Origin: Pomacea canaliculata | Taxonomy: Eukaryota; Mollusca; Gastropoda; Architaenioglossa; Ampullariidae | Assembly (NCBI RefSeq): GCF_003073045.1 | Contig: NC_037592.1 | Location: 8,286,047 to 8,350,046 of the forward strand | Direction of reading: 5' to 3' | DNA length: 64,000 nt | Program-made: the position numbers and the translations under genes | In this document: in pieces, positions 41,101 to 53,500 of the stretch | How positions within the stretch are numbered: position 1 is the first letter of the stretch | Layout: the number at the start of each line of letters is the position of its first letter | The notes under the pieces: model-generated | Databases searched by the model: none | Seen by the model: only the letters and a program-made list of their open reading frames with translations | What the model was told of the DNA's origin: nothing

Positions 41101-44100
41101 CCGGAATCTCTACATAGTGTGAATAGACATCAACCTCGAAGCTTGGTGGCCGACTTGATTTTACCACCTGTGAACGAATGGGATATGAATGTGAATAAAA
41201 TGACGTTGAGAAACAGGTGGACGTGTGGACAGGTGTAAATGTGCTTAGGTCACCTTAGTGCATCTTTGTCTGACTGAAGCGTGACGTCACGTCTCTTCTC
41301 TCGTTCTTCAATGTTGGCTGAGGATCACTGAGAGTTGCAGAGTATTGCTGAGGATTTTTATTTGATAGCAACCAACAATCTATTTACCTTTGTTGATTTA
41401 TTTTGTTCACCATAATTATCCAGTAATTTTTGTTATTTATTTATTTTTTTTTTTTTTTTATTTTTTTATTTTTTTTTTTTTGATCACGTACAGTTATCCA
41501 CTTCTTGTTTCACCACAGGGAGTTATCCAGTGTTGTCAGAGACTGAAGGCGAACATGGCGCCAGTTCGGATGAGGATGCCGACAGCGCCATGGAAGGACA
41601 TTGTTAGCGAGTGTTACCGCAGCGGAATCGACCTTTCAGCCCACGCCTAGTAAATACAATAGACATATATAATTCGATATCACCAAGATTCGCTGACCTG
41701 AGCTACTACGTGGACACACAATAATTCTTATTAATCTTATTGCTTTTGAGATCAACGTTAATTATTAATAGGCTGTGTTTTTTCTTTATTTACTTTATTT
41801 ATTTAGTGTTTTTTGTAAGGCACTCTGAGCCTGCCTTTTATGGTGGTGTAAAGTGACCTGTATAAATCAACTTTATGTTTTTAATTACTGGCGGGCAACG
41901 GAACTCTCCAATATAGCAGAGTAATTTTCTTCTGCTTTCCTAGTGGTCGGTGAGAATGTCAATGTTTAAAAGACTTATATCTTGAAAATTAAGCATAACT
42001 ATGTACTCATATTTTCAGAATTATTTTTTTTAAACGAACTTGATTACAAAGAAAAACTGTTGCAATCGTGTTGTCCGATAGATTGCTGCGAGAATTATTA
42101 CCTGCGTAATGTGAGCTACGTAAACCAAACCACAATGCAAGTGTCTTGAATTATACTGTTAGGTGTGAAAAAAGGTATTTGGAAACTTTCCCGTCTTTCT
42201 GTGCTGCAGCACCAACCCCGTCAGCCAGTTCCCCAACCAGTACAGTGTGTACGGAGCTGCCGTGGCGGAGGCGGAGGTGGACATCCTCACCGGCCAGTCA
42301 CAGATCAACCGCGTGGACATCTTGTACGACTGCGGCGAAAGGTCAGAACCCTCTACTTACAATATTTTGTTTGTAATCTAAGAGCGCATTAGCATCATTA
42401 TTTAAAGCAGCACCATAGAAATGGAGATATTTAATTATCTAGAACATGTAGCTGAGAAAAATTGAACACAGATGTTAATTTTGCAGACATACTGCAGAGT
42501 GAGCTAACAAATGTTTAATGTGCTTTAATAGTTTGAATCCAGAAATAGACATCGGTCAAGTGGAGGGTGGATTTATGATGGGTCTGGGATGTCACCTGCT
42601 GGAGGACAGCAAATTTGATCCAGAACTGGAGTTCTTCTCACGGATGGAACTTGGGTGCGTGTTAAACAATTTTTTTTTAAAAGTTACATCTGGAAAATTG
42701 GAAATTATACTTAAAAATATTAAAAGCTAATTCTTAAGCTTAAAATTAATATATAAACATAAGGTCAAGAGCATAAAGCAATAACTGATTCACAACTTAA
42801 AGATTTGTTGCTGTTTTCAAGAGAGAGAAACAAGCAGGCAGGCAAGTACATGCAAAAATGTGCACACGCATACATAAAATTATCTAACATACACACTCTC
42901 CCACCTAATCATTTACACACATACATAGATATTCATATATGCCAGTGCACACAGCTTGTCACCTGTGTCTAGTCTTAGCAGCATCTTGATTCCTGATTCA
43001 TTTCCTAACCTTGCAACATGTGAAAAACAAAAATGCATCTGGTACAAATAATTCTAAGTATCGCAGATATAAAAGAAAGTGTAAAACGATCAGAAGTTAA
43101 CATGTTTTGATACTGAGTGTTACTAATGTGCTGATCGTTGCAGGAGTACAAGCCACCCTTACCTAAAGACCTGCCGATAGATTTCCGGGTGAACTTGTTG
43201 AGAAACGCACCCAATCCTGTCGGGGTACTTCGGTCCAAAGGTGGGCAATATAGCCTCTAGAGGATTCTTTCTGTCTGTCAGACAACAGATTTTAAGCATG
43301 AGAAAGAAAGTCAATCTCACGGAAAATGTAAATGTCATAAAGGAAAGATGAAATTTATTTATTTGGGATTTATCCGACATGATAGGCTCACCATGTCTGT
43401 GTAAGGAGTCCATTGTCTTTATACAACGTTACACATTTATTACTTGCTTTCCAATAAATGTTGCTGCTGGTCAGATTTTTATTTTGAAACAGCCTACATT
43501 CCTACCTAGCTCCTACCATTCTTACCAAACGATTCCCTTGCAGCCACCGGCGAGCCTCCGGTTGCCATGAGCAGCTCCGCCCTCTTCGCCATCAAGCACT
43601 GTGTGGAGGCTGCACGTGCAGAGATAGGTCACGACACGTACTTCCCACTGAGTAGGTCATAGGTCATAGGTCACAGCTAAAACTCTTTGCTAACCTCTCC
43701 ACTTGACTTTCTTTAACCTCTGTGATTAATATATGTGAAATAAGAAACAGTAACAAGTTAAGTATTAAACTGTAGACAAATATTCTCATGTAGTTTATTC
43801 TAGTGTTAACGTAGATTTGTAAAAATATTTTCAGATAGGGGTACTACAGTGAATTTAGGAAAATATCTCCCCGTAGCCTATATTATATGTTCTACTGTGA
43901 TTTGTGTTCTTATGAATACTACACTACAGGTACTACATTGTTTTGTAACAAAACTAACACCAAGCATGAAAAAAATGCTCCGTCTGTGAATTGAATTTTT
44001 TTTTTTACATTTTGACTCCAAACACTGTGACTAATGATATTTACTGACCTTTCAGATTCACCTGCACTGGTGCAGCATGTCCAGACAGCCTGCCAGGTGA

Positions 44101-44129
44101 ACCCTACTCAGTTCACTTTTGGAAACTGA
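27164..44129 (+). CDS. Copy C: complete aldehyde oxidase-like molybdo-flavoenzyme, 34 exons, best-preserved copy
   Basis: Exons: 27164-27213, 27425-27564, 27851-28020, 28339-28499, 28683-28759, 29085-29167, 29424-29655, 29830-29909, 30210-30356, 31135-31237, 31605-31753, 31904-32014, 32225-32291, 32771-32871, 32959-33117, 33449-33570, 33987-34079, 34360-34417, 34879-35028, 35215-35407, 35695-35799, 36398-36476, 37227-37341, 37555-37635, 37988-38097, 38542-38655, 38816-38977, 39463-39591, 41519-41649, 42210-42341, 42532-42654, 43144-43240, 43544-43651, 44056-44129. Every junction agrees in position and phase with copies B and D. The only frame defects are one missing A in exon 16 (near 33532) and one missing C in exon 31 (near 42620). 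With both restored the exon sum is 1,336 codons including stop (1,335 residues). Exon 27 uses a GC donor (AAG then GCAAGT). A hAT element lies in intron 9 and a LINE fragment in intron 22. The enzyme is expected to be a cytosolic homodimer, as in characterised relatives. Confidence 0.92.
28031..28287. repeat. (GTTT)n/(GGTT)n microsatellite in copy C intron 3
   Basis: About 250 bases of GTTT then GGTT tetranucleotides start 10 bases after the exon 3 donor. Copies B and D carry shorter GTTT runs at the same place, so the seed repeat predates the duplications and expanded in C. The long frames made of Val-Cys-Leu or Asn-Gln-Pro-Thr repeats over it are artefacts. Confidence 0.95.
29424..33570 (+). 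other. Copy C exons 7-16: Cys-rich linker, FAD domain and hinge
   Basis: Residues 228-651. The linker reads [18 protein letters not shown], the C-x-TGK-x-C-x-G-x-C pattern I associate with insect aldehyde oxidases. The FAD-binding part includes FGNTGYGVYKE (the family's GNTE-like loop) and [19 protein letters not shown]. The FFPGYR segment that binds NAD in xanthine dehydrogenases is replaced by an unrelated stretch starting [15 protein letters not shown]. This supports an oxidase that passes electrons to oxygen. The segment HDTLREEW-like hinge follows the FAD C-terminal helix bundle; exon 16 (VRYLDDIP) starts the Mo half. Confidence 0.82.
30589..31053. mobile_element. 449-bp non-autonomous hAT element in copy C intron 9, with target duplications
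   Basis: The element proper is 30597-31045. The ends are CAGTGATGCCCAAC and, inverted, CAGGGATGCCCAAC, the CAG-starting ends usual for hAT transposons. It is flanked by 8-base repeats GCTTAAGA (30589-30596) and CCTTAAGA (31046-31053), with 7 of 8 matching, the duplication length of hAT insertions. No transposase is encoded. A second copy of equal length is at 46317-46765. Confidence 0.88.
36800..37000 (+). mobile_element. LINE reverse-transcriptase C-terminal fragment in copy C intron 22
   Basis: The frame [20 protein letters not shown]...[20 protein letters not shown], ending in SDDD and a stop, matches the common C-terminal tail of non-LTR retrotransposon ORF2 proteins in invertebrates (a 'LSKTVLQGTLEGGRRRGRQ...WTGLPM.DLL' pattern ending near an Asp run). 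It is a 5'-truncated relic with no poly(A) tail recognised. The exact LINE clade cannot be called from 67 residues. Confidence 0.72.
41436..41482. repeat. Poly(T) tract before copy C exon 29
   Basis: A nearly pure T run of about 45 bases ends 36 bases before the exon 29 acceptor, so it may serve as an extended polypyrimidine tract or mark an old retroelement tail. The rest of intron 28 (39592-41518, 1.9 kb) shows no gene or element I recognise. Confidence 0.7.
41814..41876 (+). mobile_element. Possible SINE/LINE 3' tail in copy C intron 29
   Basis: The stretch beginning GTAAGGCACTCTGAGCCTGC and ending GTATAAATCAACTTTATG resembles the conserved hairpin-like 3' tails of some invertebrate SINEs and their LINE partners (a '..GCACTTTGAG...GCGCTATATAAAT' pattern). 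The 5' body is not recognisable. This is from remembered pattern only. Confidence 0.35.
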
Positions 44130-44678
44130 TCGTCTGTCCACGAACTGTGTTATACCAAAGGAACTGATGAAGAGTGAATACAACTGCTGATTAGCCAAGA
44201 CTGTGCCAAGATTGCTGCCAAAATTGTTTCTAAACTTTACTAAAAATAGTTTCAATGATTTTATCAAGATTCTTTTAAAAGGTGTATGGTGTACTTGTTT
44301 TCTTAGGGCTTCATAACCCATTTTTTTAATCAAGCACAATATAAATATATGTTCATAACCCATTTTATTACAGTACCATGCTAAGCGCGATATATTCGCC
44401 ATGAACATTTTACTAACACATCAGCACAAAGCCAGTCTGCAAGTCTGGAAACTCCATGGCTTCGAATATCACCGATGAAAGCACAGACAACAAACATCAC
44501 GTTTTATAACTTCTGGTGAACAGGCAACATTAACTTGATTGTGTATCTTCAACTCCATTAAAACAAAAAGTGTTTACATGAAACAACTCTGACTTTAACA
44601 TTGATATCGATGTAAATACATTCGTAGGAGGATTTATTTTCTTGGAATTCGCGTGGAAGTGGGAAAATGCGCTCAATA

Positions 44679-44716
44679 GATGATGATGATGATGACGATG
44701 ATTTTTCTTCTTCTTC

Positions 44717-44782
<66 letters not shown>
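44679..44782. repeat. GAT/TTC/ATT triplet microsatellites in copy C 3' flank
   Basis: Adjacent runs of GAT, TTC and then about 25 TTA units. Copy D has GAT/GGT runs at the homologous place (60849-60885), following a shared stretch containing TTGGAATTC. The acidic/poly-Leu frame over the repeat is not a gene. Confidence 0.92.
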
Positions 44783-46308
44783 GATTAAATCTTACTACGT
44801 GAAAATAGTTGTAAAACGCATGAAGCTGCTGTTACGATGCGCATTTTATTTTCTTGTTTGTTATTTCTAACAATTTTGTTTTGTCACATAAAGGCTTATA
44901 AGCAGAAAGCAAGTCTTTGCTTGAATACTGTATCTTGTTATGGACATATATAGCACAAAGAAATCCAAAGCAATGCCAATGAATTAAAAATCCCCAAATA
45001 ATATCGTTAAGGACTTACAGGCAAATATTCTCTTTCCCATAATGTTATTCTAAGCACAGAAATACAGAATGTGGAAACGTCTTAACAAATATGGGTTGCA
45101 GACTATAGCAGCTATGGTGTTCACAGAAAGTTAGCTGACGGGATTAATTATCACTGTAAATATATAAGTATATATTTCGGTGATATTTTATGGCGAAGAT
45201 GCACGCAAAATATTTCAGTAAGGTTTTTTTAATCACACAAGGATTTGTCAAGAAAACAGGAATTGACGAAAGGGTAGAATATACAAATATACCGTCGGTT
45301 GTATGAGATGAATCCAAAGACAAAAAAATCCTCGAATAAGGAAATGCAATGCTGGAAATTAATAATTTCTCAAATGAAAAAAATAGCAGGAGTCTCTCGT
45401 AGACAAACGCTCATTTGAGATGTGTTTATATTTCATTAATAAAAATGCACACGAAAAAAAGTAAACTACATGCGCTCACTAAGTAACAGAGAACCAATAA
45501 TAGTACAACGTAGACTGCAATGACCCTATGTACTCATATCTGGGGAATTATTTTAAAATGAACCCAACCCGATCATAAAGAAAACGAATGTTGCACTCAA
45601 GCTTTATGGGTCAAGTGGGTACACATTTCATCAGTGAGTAAAACTCTTATCAAGACATTATTTCATCAACTCTGGATTAAGTCCCCTGTTCAATGTTAGA
45701 GACAGACAGCTCTAAACATCACCATGCACAAAATAGATCGACATGGTCAGGTTACTTTTGTACATAGATACATTTAATTAACATACGATCCCCGCTGTAC
45801 TCTTTAGAAAATAAGAGAAAGTCCGGGGTCTGGCTGACATAAACATATCCATGTACAATCATGACGTCAGTGATGTTGACCTCGGTCTGTTCATGGCGAT
45901 ATTTGTAGGCGTGTATCTCAAAAACTGAATAAGAGTAGTCATCCCGATTTGGTGAAATAGTATCTGACAGTGAGCATTGTACAGTTATTTATAAATAAAT
46001 GTGCACCTCACTGTCTATGTCAGACATTTCGTGCCCTGAACATACTTTGTCCTCGTTATTGTTAGTACATCTCTTGCTTAATACTGTGCCACAGACCATG
46101 GTCCTAAAGATGACGTTTGTCAGAAGGGAAGATAAGAAACGAAATGTAGGGGCAGTTCACTTTGAGGTTATTGTATAATCGAAAGAAAATCACATGGAAC
46201 TCACATCGAAATCATTTCATGGAGAGTCTCACCTCAAAGGATGTCATGACAATGTGGACAATCCCCGCCTCTTCTATCACGATAAAATTAAAATTTCCAA
46301 ACATATTA

Positions 46309-46773
46309 CCCTAAACCAGTGATGCCCAACCTTTTTCGGCCTGCGGGCCATATCCATTTCGGACAGCCGTGTCGCGGGCCACTTCACCGCAAAAATACAA
46401 AAAAGAAAAAAAAAATAGAGCAGATACCATTTTTATTAGAAACAAGTTGTACTTACCATTAATTATATATTAATTAGTCGGATATTTGAAGTTGTTTTCC
46501 CGAAACCAACTTCTGAATGTCAGGCCTCATCGTAGAGACACCAAGTCGGAGCACTGAATAGAAATGTTCGTCCATCGAAAAAAAGATTGGGAGACGCCCC
46601 TAAGTAGGGATAAATACTTCTTCTTCCCTTTTTTCGGTTTTTTTTTTTTTTTTGTCATATTACTAACATGCCGATTTCCTGCACTGTGGGCAGAAGTTTC
46701 GCGGGCCGGATGGCACCGCGTCGCGGGCCGGATATGGCCCGCGGGCCTTAGGTTGGGCATCCCTGCCCTAAGC
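46309..46773. mobile_element. 449-bp non-autonomous hAT element between copies C and D, with target duplications
   Basis: The element proper is 46317-46765. It has the same CAGTGATGCCCAACCT start, interior and GGTTGGGCATCCCTG end as the copy at 30597, and exactly the same length although internal small indels differ. The flanking 8-base repeats are CCCTAAAC (46309-46316) and CCCTAAGC (46766-46773), 7 of 8 matching. Both insertions are at sites containing CTTAA/CCTAA, which may hint at a target preference. Confidence 0.88.
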
Positions 46774-47507
46774 AATATAAATTAGTTGAAGATTGAATAA
46801 AATAGTAAATCTAACTAACCACATAATACTAAATGGATTTCATTAATTTTTTTTTTTATTTTAAGCAGATATAACCTGTGCTATGTACGCAGCGCATGAG
46901 CAGTAAGTGTCGCACTACAAATAAATGGAAATTAGCACAAAACGAGCAAAATCTTTAAAATTTTAGTCTAACATCTCGATTGCATTAGGACTAAAAATGC
47001 TACATTTATTTCAACAGTTCGAATCAAGGACATAAGTATCTAATTTACAAAGAAAACATCAGGTACGTATTTCCAATCAGATGACAAGAAAACAACAACA
47101 AAAAATAGAAAAAAAAACAATAAAAGACAATTGAGGTTAACAAAACTCGGGCCCAACAACTCGAAAGAAAAGAATGTATATTTACATCTGCTCCACTTTT
47201 CTTGCTCTTTAAAAACGATAACACCCTTGTTCTAGATACCCTTCACTTGACTGGGCTATCTCTATAGGCTATCTCTAGAGAAGTAAGTACATGAAACCCT
47301 TTCTCATTTGAAAAGGTCCAGGTAATTCATTCCTCGTTAGCTAGGTATGTGTTTATACCTGTTGATCTTTTCTGTTCTTTTTTTGTGTGTAAGAGTTGAA
47401 ACCTTTAAAACAAATCTACACTTCGATTGTATTTCGAGAGGACCATGCAGTGTCTACAGCTTTTGTGATTTTATTGGTTTGTGAAGGAGCGCAGGAAGTG
47501 AAGGAGG

Positions 47508-50500
47508 ATGCCTGCGTCTGCTGTTCACAGTGTTCAGTGTCCTGCGTGTGGCACAAAGTGAGTAAAGTTCACTGATTGGGCAATGCTCACTCAGAAATCA
47601 TCTCATTCGTGTGGATGATTGTTTGTGGCCGGAGACCCTACACCTCCATCTTTACCCAAAGAATCTCTCACATTGTCCTTGTTTGTCAACACACGCAGTC
47701 GAGTGAGCATCCACATACATCTGGAGCAGTTTGTACAATCGTGACGTCACAGTCAGGGTCATGGTCGTGCGCTTTTCTAGCGAATTCATTCACGTCTCCT
47801 TAACACAAATTCTGTAAGTTCCTGTGTCACGTGGACATTTTCACAGATAGAAGCGGCTGTCTATTGTCCGCTCTCCACCACTCCTATAATAATAACAATC
47901 ATAACAACAAGACTAATTCGTCTGTAACTATATCAGGCAGGACAAAGCTCCAGGACTTTCATGTCAGGAGGACTACACGGGGACCTGCATCAGCTGCGGC
48001 TTCTACATGAAACTTCGACTACAACAGGGAGCTAGCGACGGCGTCACCTTCACCGTCAACGGCACTCAGTGCACAGGTAAGGTAGTTAGTCAACAGCTTA
48101 GGTGCAAAGAGATATAGTAAATAATGTAGTTTAATAAATGTAGTGTACGGATAAAGGGATATATTCTAAAAATAGTCGGATCGTGTTGTAAAAACTTGGT
48201 CTCTGTAGACTCAGTTCATCCTGTCCATAGAAGCTTGAAATGTTTACCGTGATTTGAACATTTTTCTAACCTTTGTTCTTTCTGGACCACGCATATTAAT
48301 AATCTAATAACTTAATATTTATTATAAACGTAATAGTGTATGTTCCAGATGTAACATTATACTTTTGAGTGTATTTAATACTTTGATGTACATCTTGAAT
48401 GACTACACGAGAATTTAATCAAGTGTTGTATCCTATATTATACTTACAAAGTAGTAATTTACAAAAACCTCGGCAGTAAGAGATGAGTTTAACCCCGCCA
48501 CATCCCTCAACGAGTACCTGAGGAGGACAGGTGTGTCCCGGGGTACGAAGCAGCTGTGTATTGAAGGAGGGTGTGGGGTGTGTCTGGTGGCCGTGAAACT
48601 GTACGAGCCGGTCAGCGCCACGTCACAGGTGTACGCCGTCAACTCGGTGAGTCTGTGTTTGTTTGTTTGTTTGTTTGTTTGTTTGTTTGTTTGTTTGTGC
48701 GTGCGTGCGTGCGTGCGTGCGTCACAGTATAGAGAGATAGAGAGAGCAGAGAGAAGGCCAAAGCTAACAACAAAACAACTTATCTTCTATTTGTCACTAA
48801 TCCGGGCTGTGAGTGGCAAAAAATTAAATTTGACTTTCATACACATTCTTCTTTGTAACTTTTCTTTACACAGTGTTTAGTCCAACTGTACATGTGTGAC
48901 GGGTGGGAGATAACGACCATCGAAGGACTGGGCAATGTCCGAACTGGCCTCCATGCGATACAAAAGCGTCTGACTAAGTACAATGGAGCTCAGTGTGGCT
49001 TCTGTAGCCCCGCCCAGTCATGAATATGTATGGGTGAGTAATGATGCAAAAACTGTTAGAAATGAACGTCTTTGCTGAAAAAATCTTCTAAGATTATCGT
49101 ATAAAATATTTTGAAATAAGCCCCTTCAAAATCAAGCTGGAAATACTTTGGTTACTAATTACCATTTCTCCTGCCCCTTGATTTTAATACAACGGGCATT
49201 GACTGTTAGTTTGCTTCAGAGAAACCCCACACCCACCATGCAGCAGGTCGAGGACGCCTATGATGTCTCTATTTGCCGCTGCACAGGTAGGACCTTTGGC
49301 AGTTCTTAAATAATAAGTTATACACCTGTCTTATTGCAAAGTGTTAACTACTGAGGCTGCACTGACAGTGTAGATATCGTCACACAGTTCAGTGTAAAAT
49401 ACTGTCTCAGCTAAATTCCAGAAGAATCCAGTCGGTTAATAATTGCAAATGGTGTTGTCTTCGGCTGTAAGATGGTTGAGGTGGATCCGCTTGCTTGTTT
49501 GCGATGGGACCTGGAGTTAAAATGTTCTTGAATCAACCAATTTCTCACAGACCTATTCTTTAACAACGACTAATGTAGTGAAAAAAGAGCAGTTATAGGT
49601 ATTGTTGTATTTAAAACATTTCAGACACATTGTAGATTTTCTAAATTACATTTCTAAATAAAACTGCATAGTGTCTAAGGATTGTGTGCTAACCTACAGG
49701 GTACAGACCAATCCTGGACGCCATGAAGTCATTCGCTTCAGACGCCCCACCCAACCTCAAAGGCGGCATGATTGATATTGAGGTATGAACTAAAATACAA
49801 GAGATGTAAACCTTTCACCTTTACTTTTTTCAATTTTTATATATTTTCAGCAGGTGTAGAAATAAATTTCATTGTCTCTGCTTAAGTAGTACTGGTATCA
49901 GTAACAAGGGCTCGTTTGCGGGTTTGATATATTGTGTTCGTGTAAACGCGTGCATGTATGAATATGTTTAAGACGGAAAAAAGGTAAATGGAAAGCTACT
50001 TTTTAACAGGATTTGAACCCCAAGATGTGCAAAAAGACCGGTACGAAATGCGAGGGCAAGTGTGACAACAAGAGAGACAAGAAAGCGCTGTTCCAGTGAT
50101 CGACAAGAAGACAGTGGTTCAATCCTAACGTGGGCGCCAGGGCTGTGTGGTTCAAACCCACCACACTGCAAGAGCTGTACACCCTGCTCCATCAGCACCG
50201 CGCGGACAACTACCGCCTGGTCTTCGGCAACTCTGGCTTTGGTAAATACAATTTAATGAAATAATGTTGACACTTTCTTCAAACCAACTAGACGTGACAC
50301 GGTAATTTTAAAAGCTGTATCAAATATTGTATCGTTTTTCATAAATTTAAACAAATTTCCTACTAATATTTTCAATTTTGTTCTATTTGTTTCATTGCTA
50401 ATTAAGGTGTGTACAAAGAGATTGGACCTTGGATGTACGACATTTTAATTGACATCAGAGGAATACAGGAGTTATACAGGATAGAGGTGAGTTTTTGTTA

Positions 50501-53500
50501 TCAAACTAAAAACAGTAATTTTGCAGAAACAAGGGTTAGTCAGTAAAACTGTTTTGTCATAGAAAATGATTTTTCGGAAATTACAGAGTAAGCAAGAAGA
50601 TAATGTAAGCATCAAGTGCTATCAGTTCACAAGTAATTGTATTAGACAACACAATTTCACAACACACTGGGGAAGAGAGGGGTACCTCACTTTTGTCAAG
50701 ACGTATATTTATTTTCGGTAAGTTCAGTCATTGATGGACACCCCCACGGCTTACTTGTGACTTTAAATATCACTCAGTTGCTTGACCTAAGCGGGTTGCG
50801 TTCCTTATCTGAAGTGGCAGTTCACTCCCTCGCTGGTGTGGGGCGCTAACCTGACGCTGACCAACATCCACGACCTGTGCGACAAGGCGCGCAGCAACGC
50901 ATCACTGCCGTACGCCGCCGTCTTCGCGGAGCACATCAAGAAAGTGGCCAACAATGGCGTCAGGAACGTACGTGTCATGTAGAGCTTGACTAGTGAGTTA
51001 CGATGTCTTACATGTTTCAATATCAGGGTGTTACTCTTGGATACGCAAAGCACGTTTTAGTAACATAATTATCTCCAATTGTTGACCAGACCATCAGCAA
51101 ATTACACAAACGATTTTCTTGTGCGTTGTATCTTACTTTCATGTTTAAATGCTGAGCAATAGTTTAATAACTCAAAGTGTACAACAGATTTTTTCCTAAC
51201 AGTATCAGGTAACATTACAATGACACGTGCATTTTTCTCTTTATCGTAGTTAGCATCATGGGCAGGCAACCTCATGCTCAAACACAGACACCCAGAGTTC
51301 CTTTCCGACATCTTCACCATGCTGGAGGTCGTTGGAACCAGACTTCTGATTGGTGCGTTTTAGACTCAATTTAACAACATCTGAGAGGTTTTTTGATACA
51401 GTATTTTCTACAATCAAAGCTTGAGAATGAAGTGAAATGACCATTTCAGAAATGTTTTTATTGTACCAGGCGATGAAACCGGAAACAGAAGCCAGTGCAC
51501 CTTGAAAGAGTTTCTCAGCCTGGACATGCAGGGCAAAGTCATCGAGGCAGCCTTACTCCCAACCTACACCGACACCAACTACTACATCCGACTTTACCGT
51601 GTTTCACAGAGACTACAGGTAAACTTCATTTTTTCTTTATTTTCAAAGCTGTTTAAGCACCTGCTTTTTGTTTGCAAACCATGCTCTACAACGTTTTGAT
51701 TTTTTAAAAAAGAAAAGCTAGTATCATTTACATGTTTTTCCCCCTGTGCACAGGCTGACCATGGTCACGTGATAGCAGGGTTCAACATGAAGATAGACAA
51801 GACCAACAACTGCACGGTGCTACAACGCCCAACTATAGTGTTCCAGGGCATCAGTGGCACGCTGGTCCGTTACTACAGTTTCATTATTTCTGTATTGTCA
51901 GTAGTGTCTCTTGTACCATGATTTTAAGTGAAATGAATTACTTAACTTTAGATACACGAGTGAAACTAAATGTACTTTGAATTAAAATCAGCAATTAACG
52001 GGTCCTAGACTGGAAAAAAATTTGTTTTACCCTCGCGACAGTAAGCTGACGAATAATTTACCTGCAATGGATTTTTAGTAGCTTACTATTGGTTAGCCAC
52101 ACAAGTAAATTCACTTCCAGTGAAAACAGTAGCATGAGTCCTAAAGTTAATATTATTTGTGGACAGAACCGAGCTGAAAATACTGAGGCCTTTCTGGAAG
52201 GAAAGCAGCTGGGCGATCCTCAAGTTCTCAGAGGTGAGAATCAGTAATAAATAATTTTTGCCTGGCAGTGAGCAATGAGAGGAACCACAATAAAGAAATG
52301 TGCTCACAATTTAGACGCGAGAAAAATAAACAATAATGTGACAGTTGAGAAGATCGGGTAAAGATTAAAGTCGACTGTCTCATAGAAAAAAAAAATATAT
52401 TTACCTTTATGAGACCTCATTTTTGGCTACATCAAAGTGGATTTGGGGTAAAAATGAAGGAACAGATGTGACATGATAAACAGTATTTTGAGACTTTCTG
52501 TCACTTCCTGAATTTGTCCCGTTTGCCTTCAAAGTTTAGTTTTTTTTCTTCGCTTGACTCTAAAGGTATTTCTTTTTTCAGACTCCTTTTCCATGCTGAA
52601 CATTGAGCTGACCCCTGCCAGTGACCCTCTAGCGGCCAGTCCTGAGTATCGCCGAAGTGTTGCAACCTCTTTCTTTTACAAGGTATCTTGGAAACATTTT
52701 CATCTCGTTCTCCAAACACAATGAAAAGATTTCACAATGTTATAAATTTGTCTTCACAATGTGTGTTAGGTGTCAAGATCAATCTGATTATACATGTTTG
52801 TCTTCTGATTGTGAGCATTTATATTATTTATATTATATGAAAAGTTTCTGGTCCTCAGTACGTGCTGGAAGTGTGTGGAGACAAGGTGGCTCAGAGGTAC
52901 CGCAGTGGCGGCGCCAGTCTGGTGCGCCCAGTGTCGTCAGCAAATCACTCGTACGACACTCGCAGGGAGGAGTGGCCCCTCAACGAGCCCATGACATCCA
53001 TCGACGCAGATTATCTGGTAGTTCTTATGTTATAATGGTTTTTGTTTCGTACACAGCCAACAGAAGTATTTCAAAAATTTGCTTCCGTAATTCGTCTTAA
53101 AAAAAATCGAATTTTAGAGCTGATTTCAAACCCCAAACCTCCCGTCCTCATCTGGCAGCATTCGTTTTCCAAGACATCCATTCACTATGCCAGATATACC
53201 ACTATCACACGATGCACGCAGGTTTCTGGGACGGTTCGATACCTTGATGACATCCCTCTGGAACCGAACGAGCTGCACGCTGCCTTAGTTATCAGCAAAG
53301 AGGGAAACGCTGAGATCGCATCCATCGACTCCCAGGTGGCGCTGGTACGTTGGCATCAATGACTGCTTGAAACTGATGTCCAATTTTCTGTTATTTAAAT
53401 CTACTAACGTCGACATTCTCATTTGTTGTTATTTTAAATTATGTGTGATTGAGATGTAGTTAATTAAATGATCTGATTTTGTGTTTATTTACAAAATGTC

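Larger units (their letters stand above)
33987..44129 (+). other. Copy C exons 17-34: molybdopterin domains
   Basis: Residues 652-1335. The first Mo domain includes [17 protein letters not shown] and [11 protein letters not shown]. The [10 protein letters not shown] loop has Ile832 where bovine XDH has substrate-binding Glu802. Arg940 in TACRAP matches Arg880, and Glu1279 in TGEPP matches catalytic Glu1261. HGGIDMGQG is the conserved cofactor loop. Losing the Glu802 equivalent while keeping the catalytic Glu is the signature of aldehyde oxidases rather than xanthine oxidoreductases. Residue equivalences are by eye from motif alignment. Confidence 0.82.
44130..47507. other. Intergenic region between copies C and D
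   Basis: This 3.4-kb spacer begins with about 550 bases homologous to the 3' flank of copy D, then a triplet microsatellite (44679-44782) and the second hAT element (46317-46765). No protein or RNA gene was recognised. The upstream region of copy D lies at its right end; no core promoter motif could be called. Confidence 0.6.

Noticed and set aside
44667-44870. Asp-Asp...Leu-Leu-Leu frame that looks like a signal or membrane peptide
   Set aside because: It is a translation of GAT and TTA triplet repeats.
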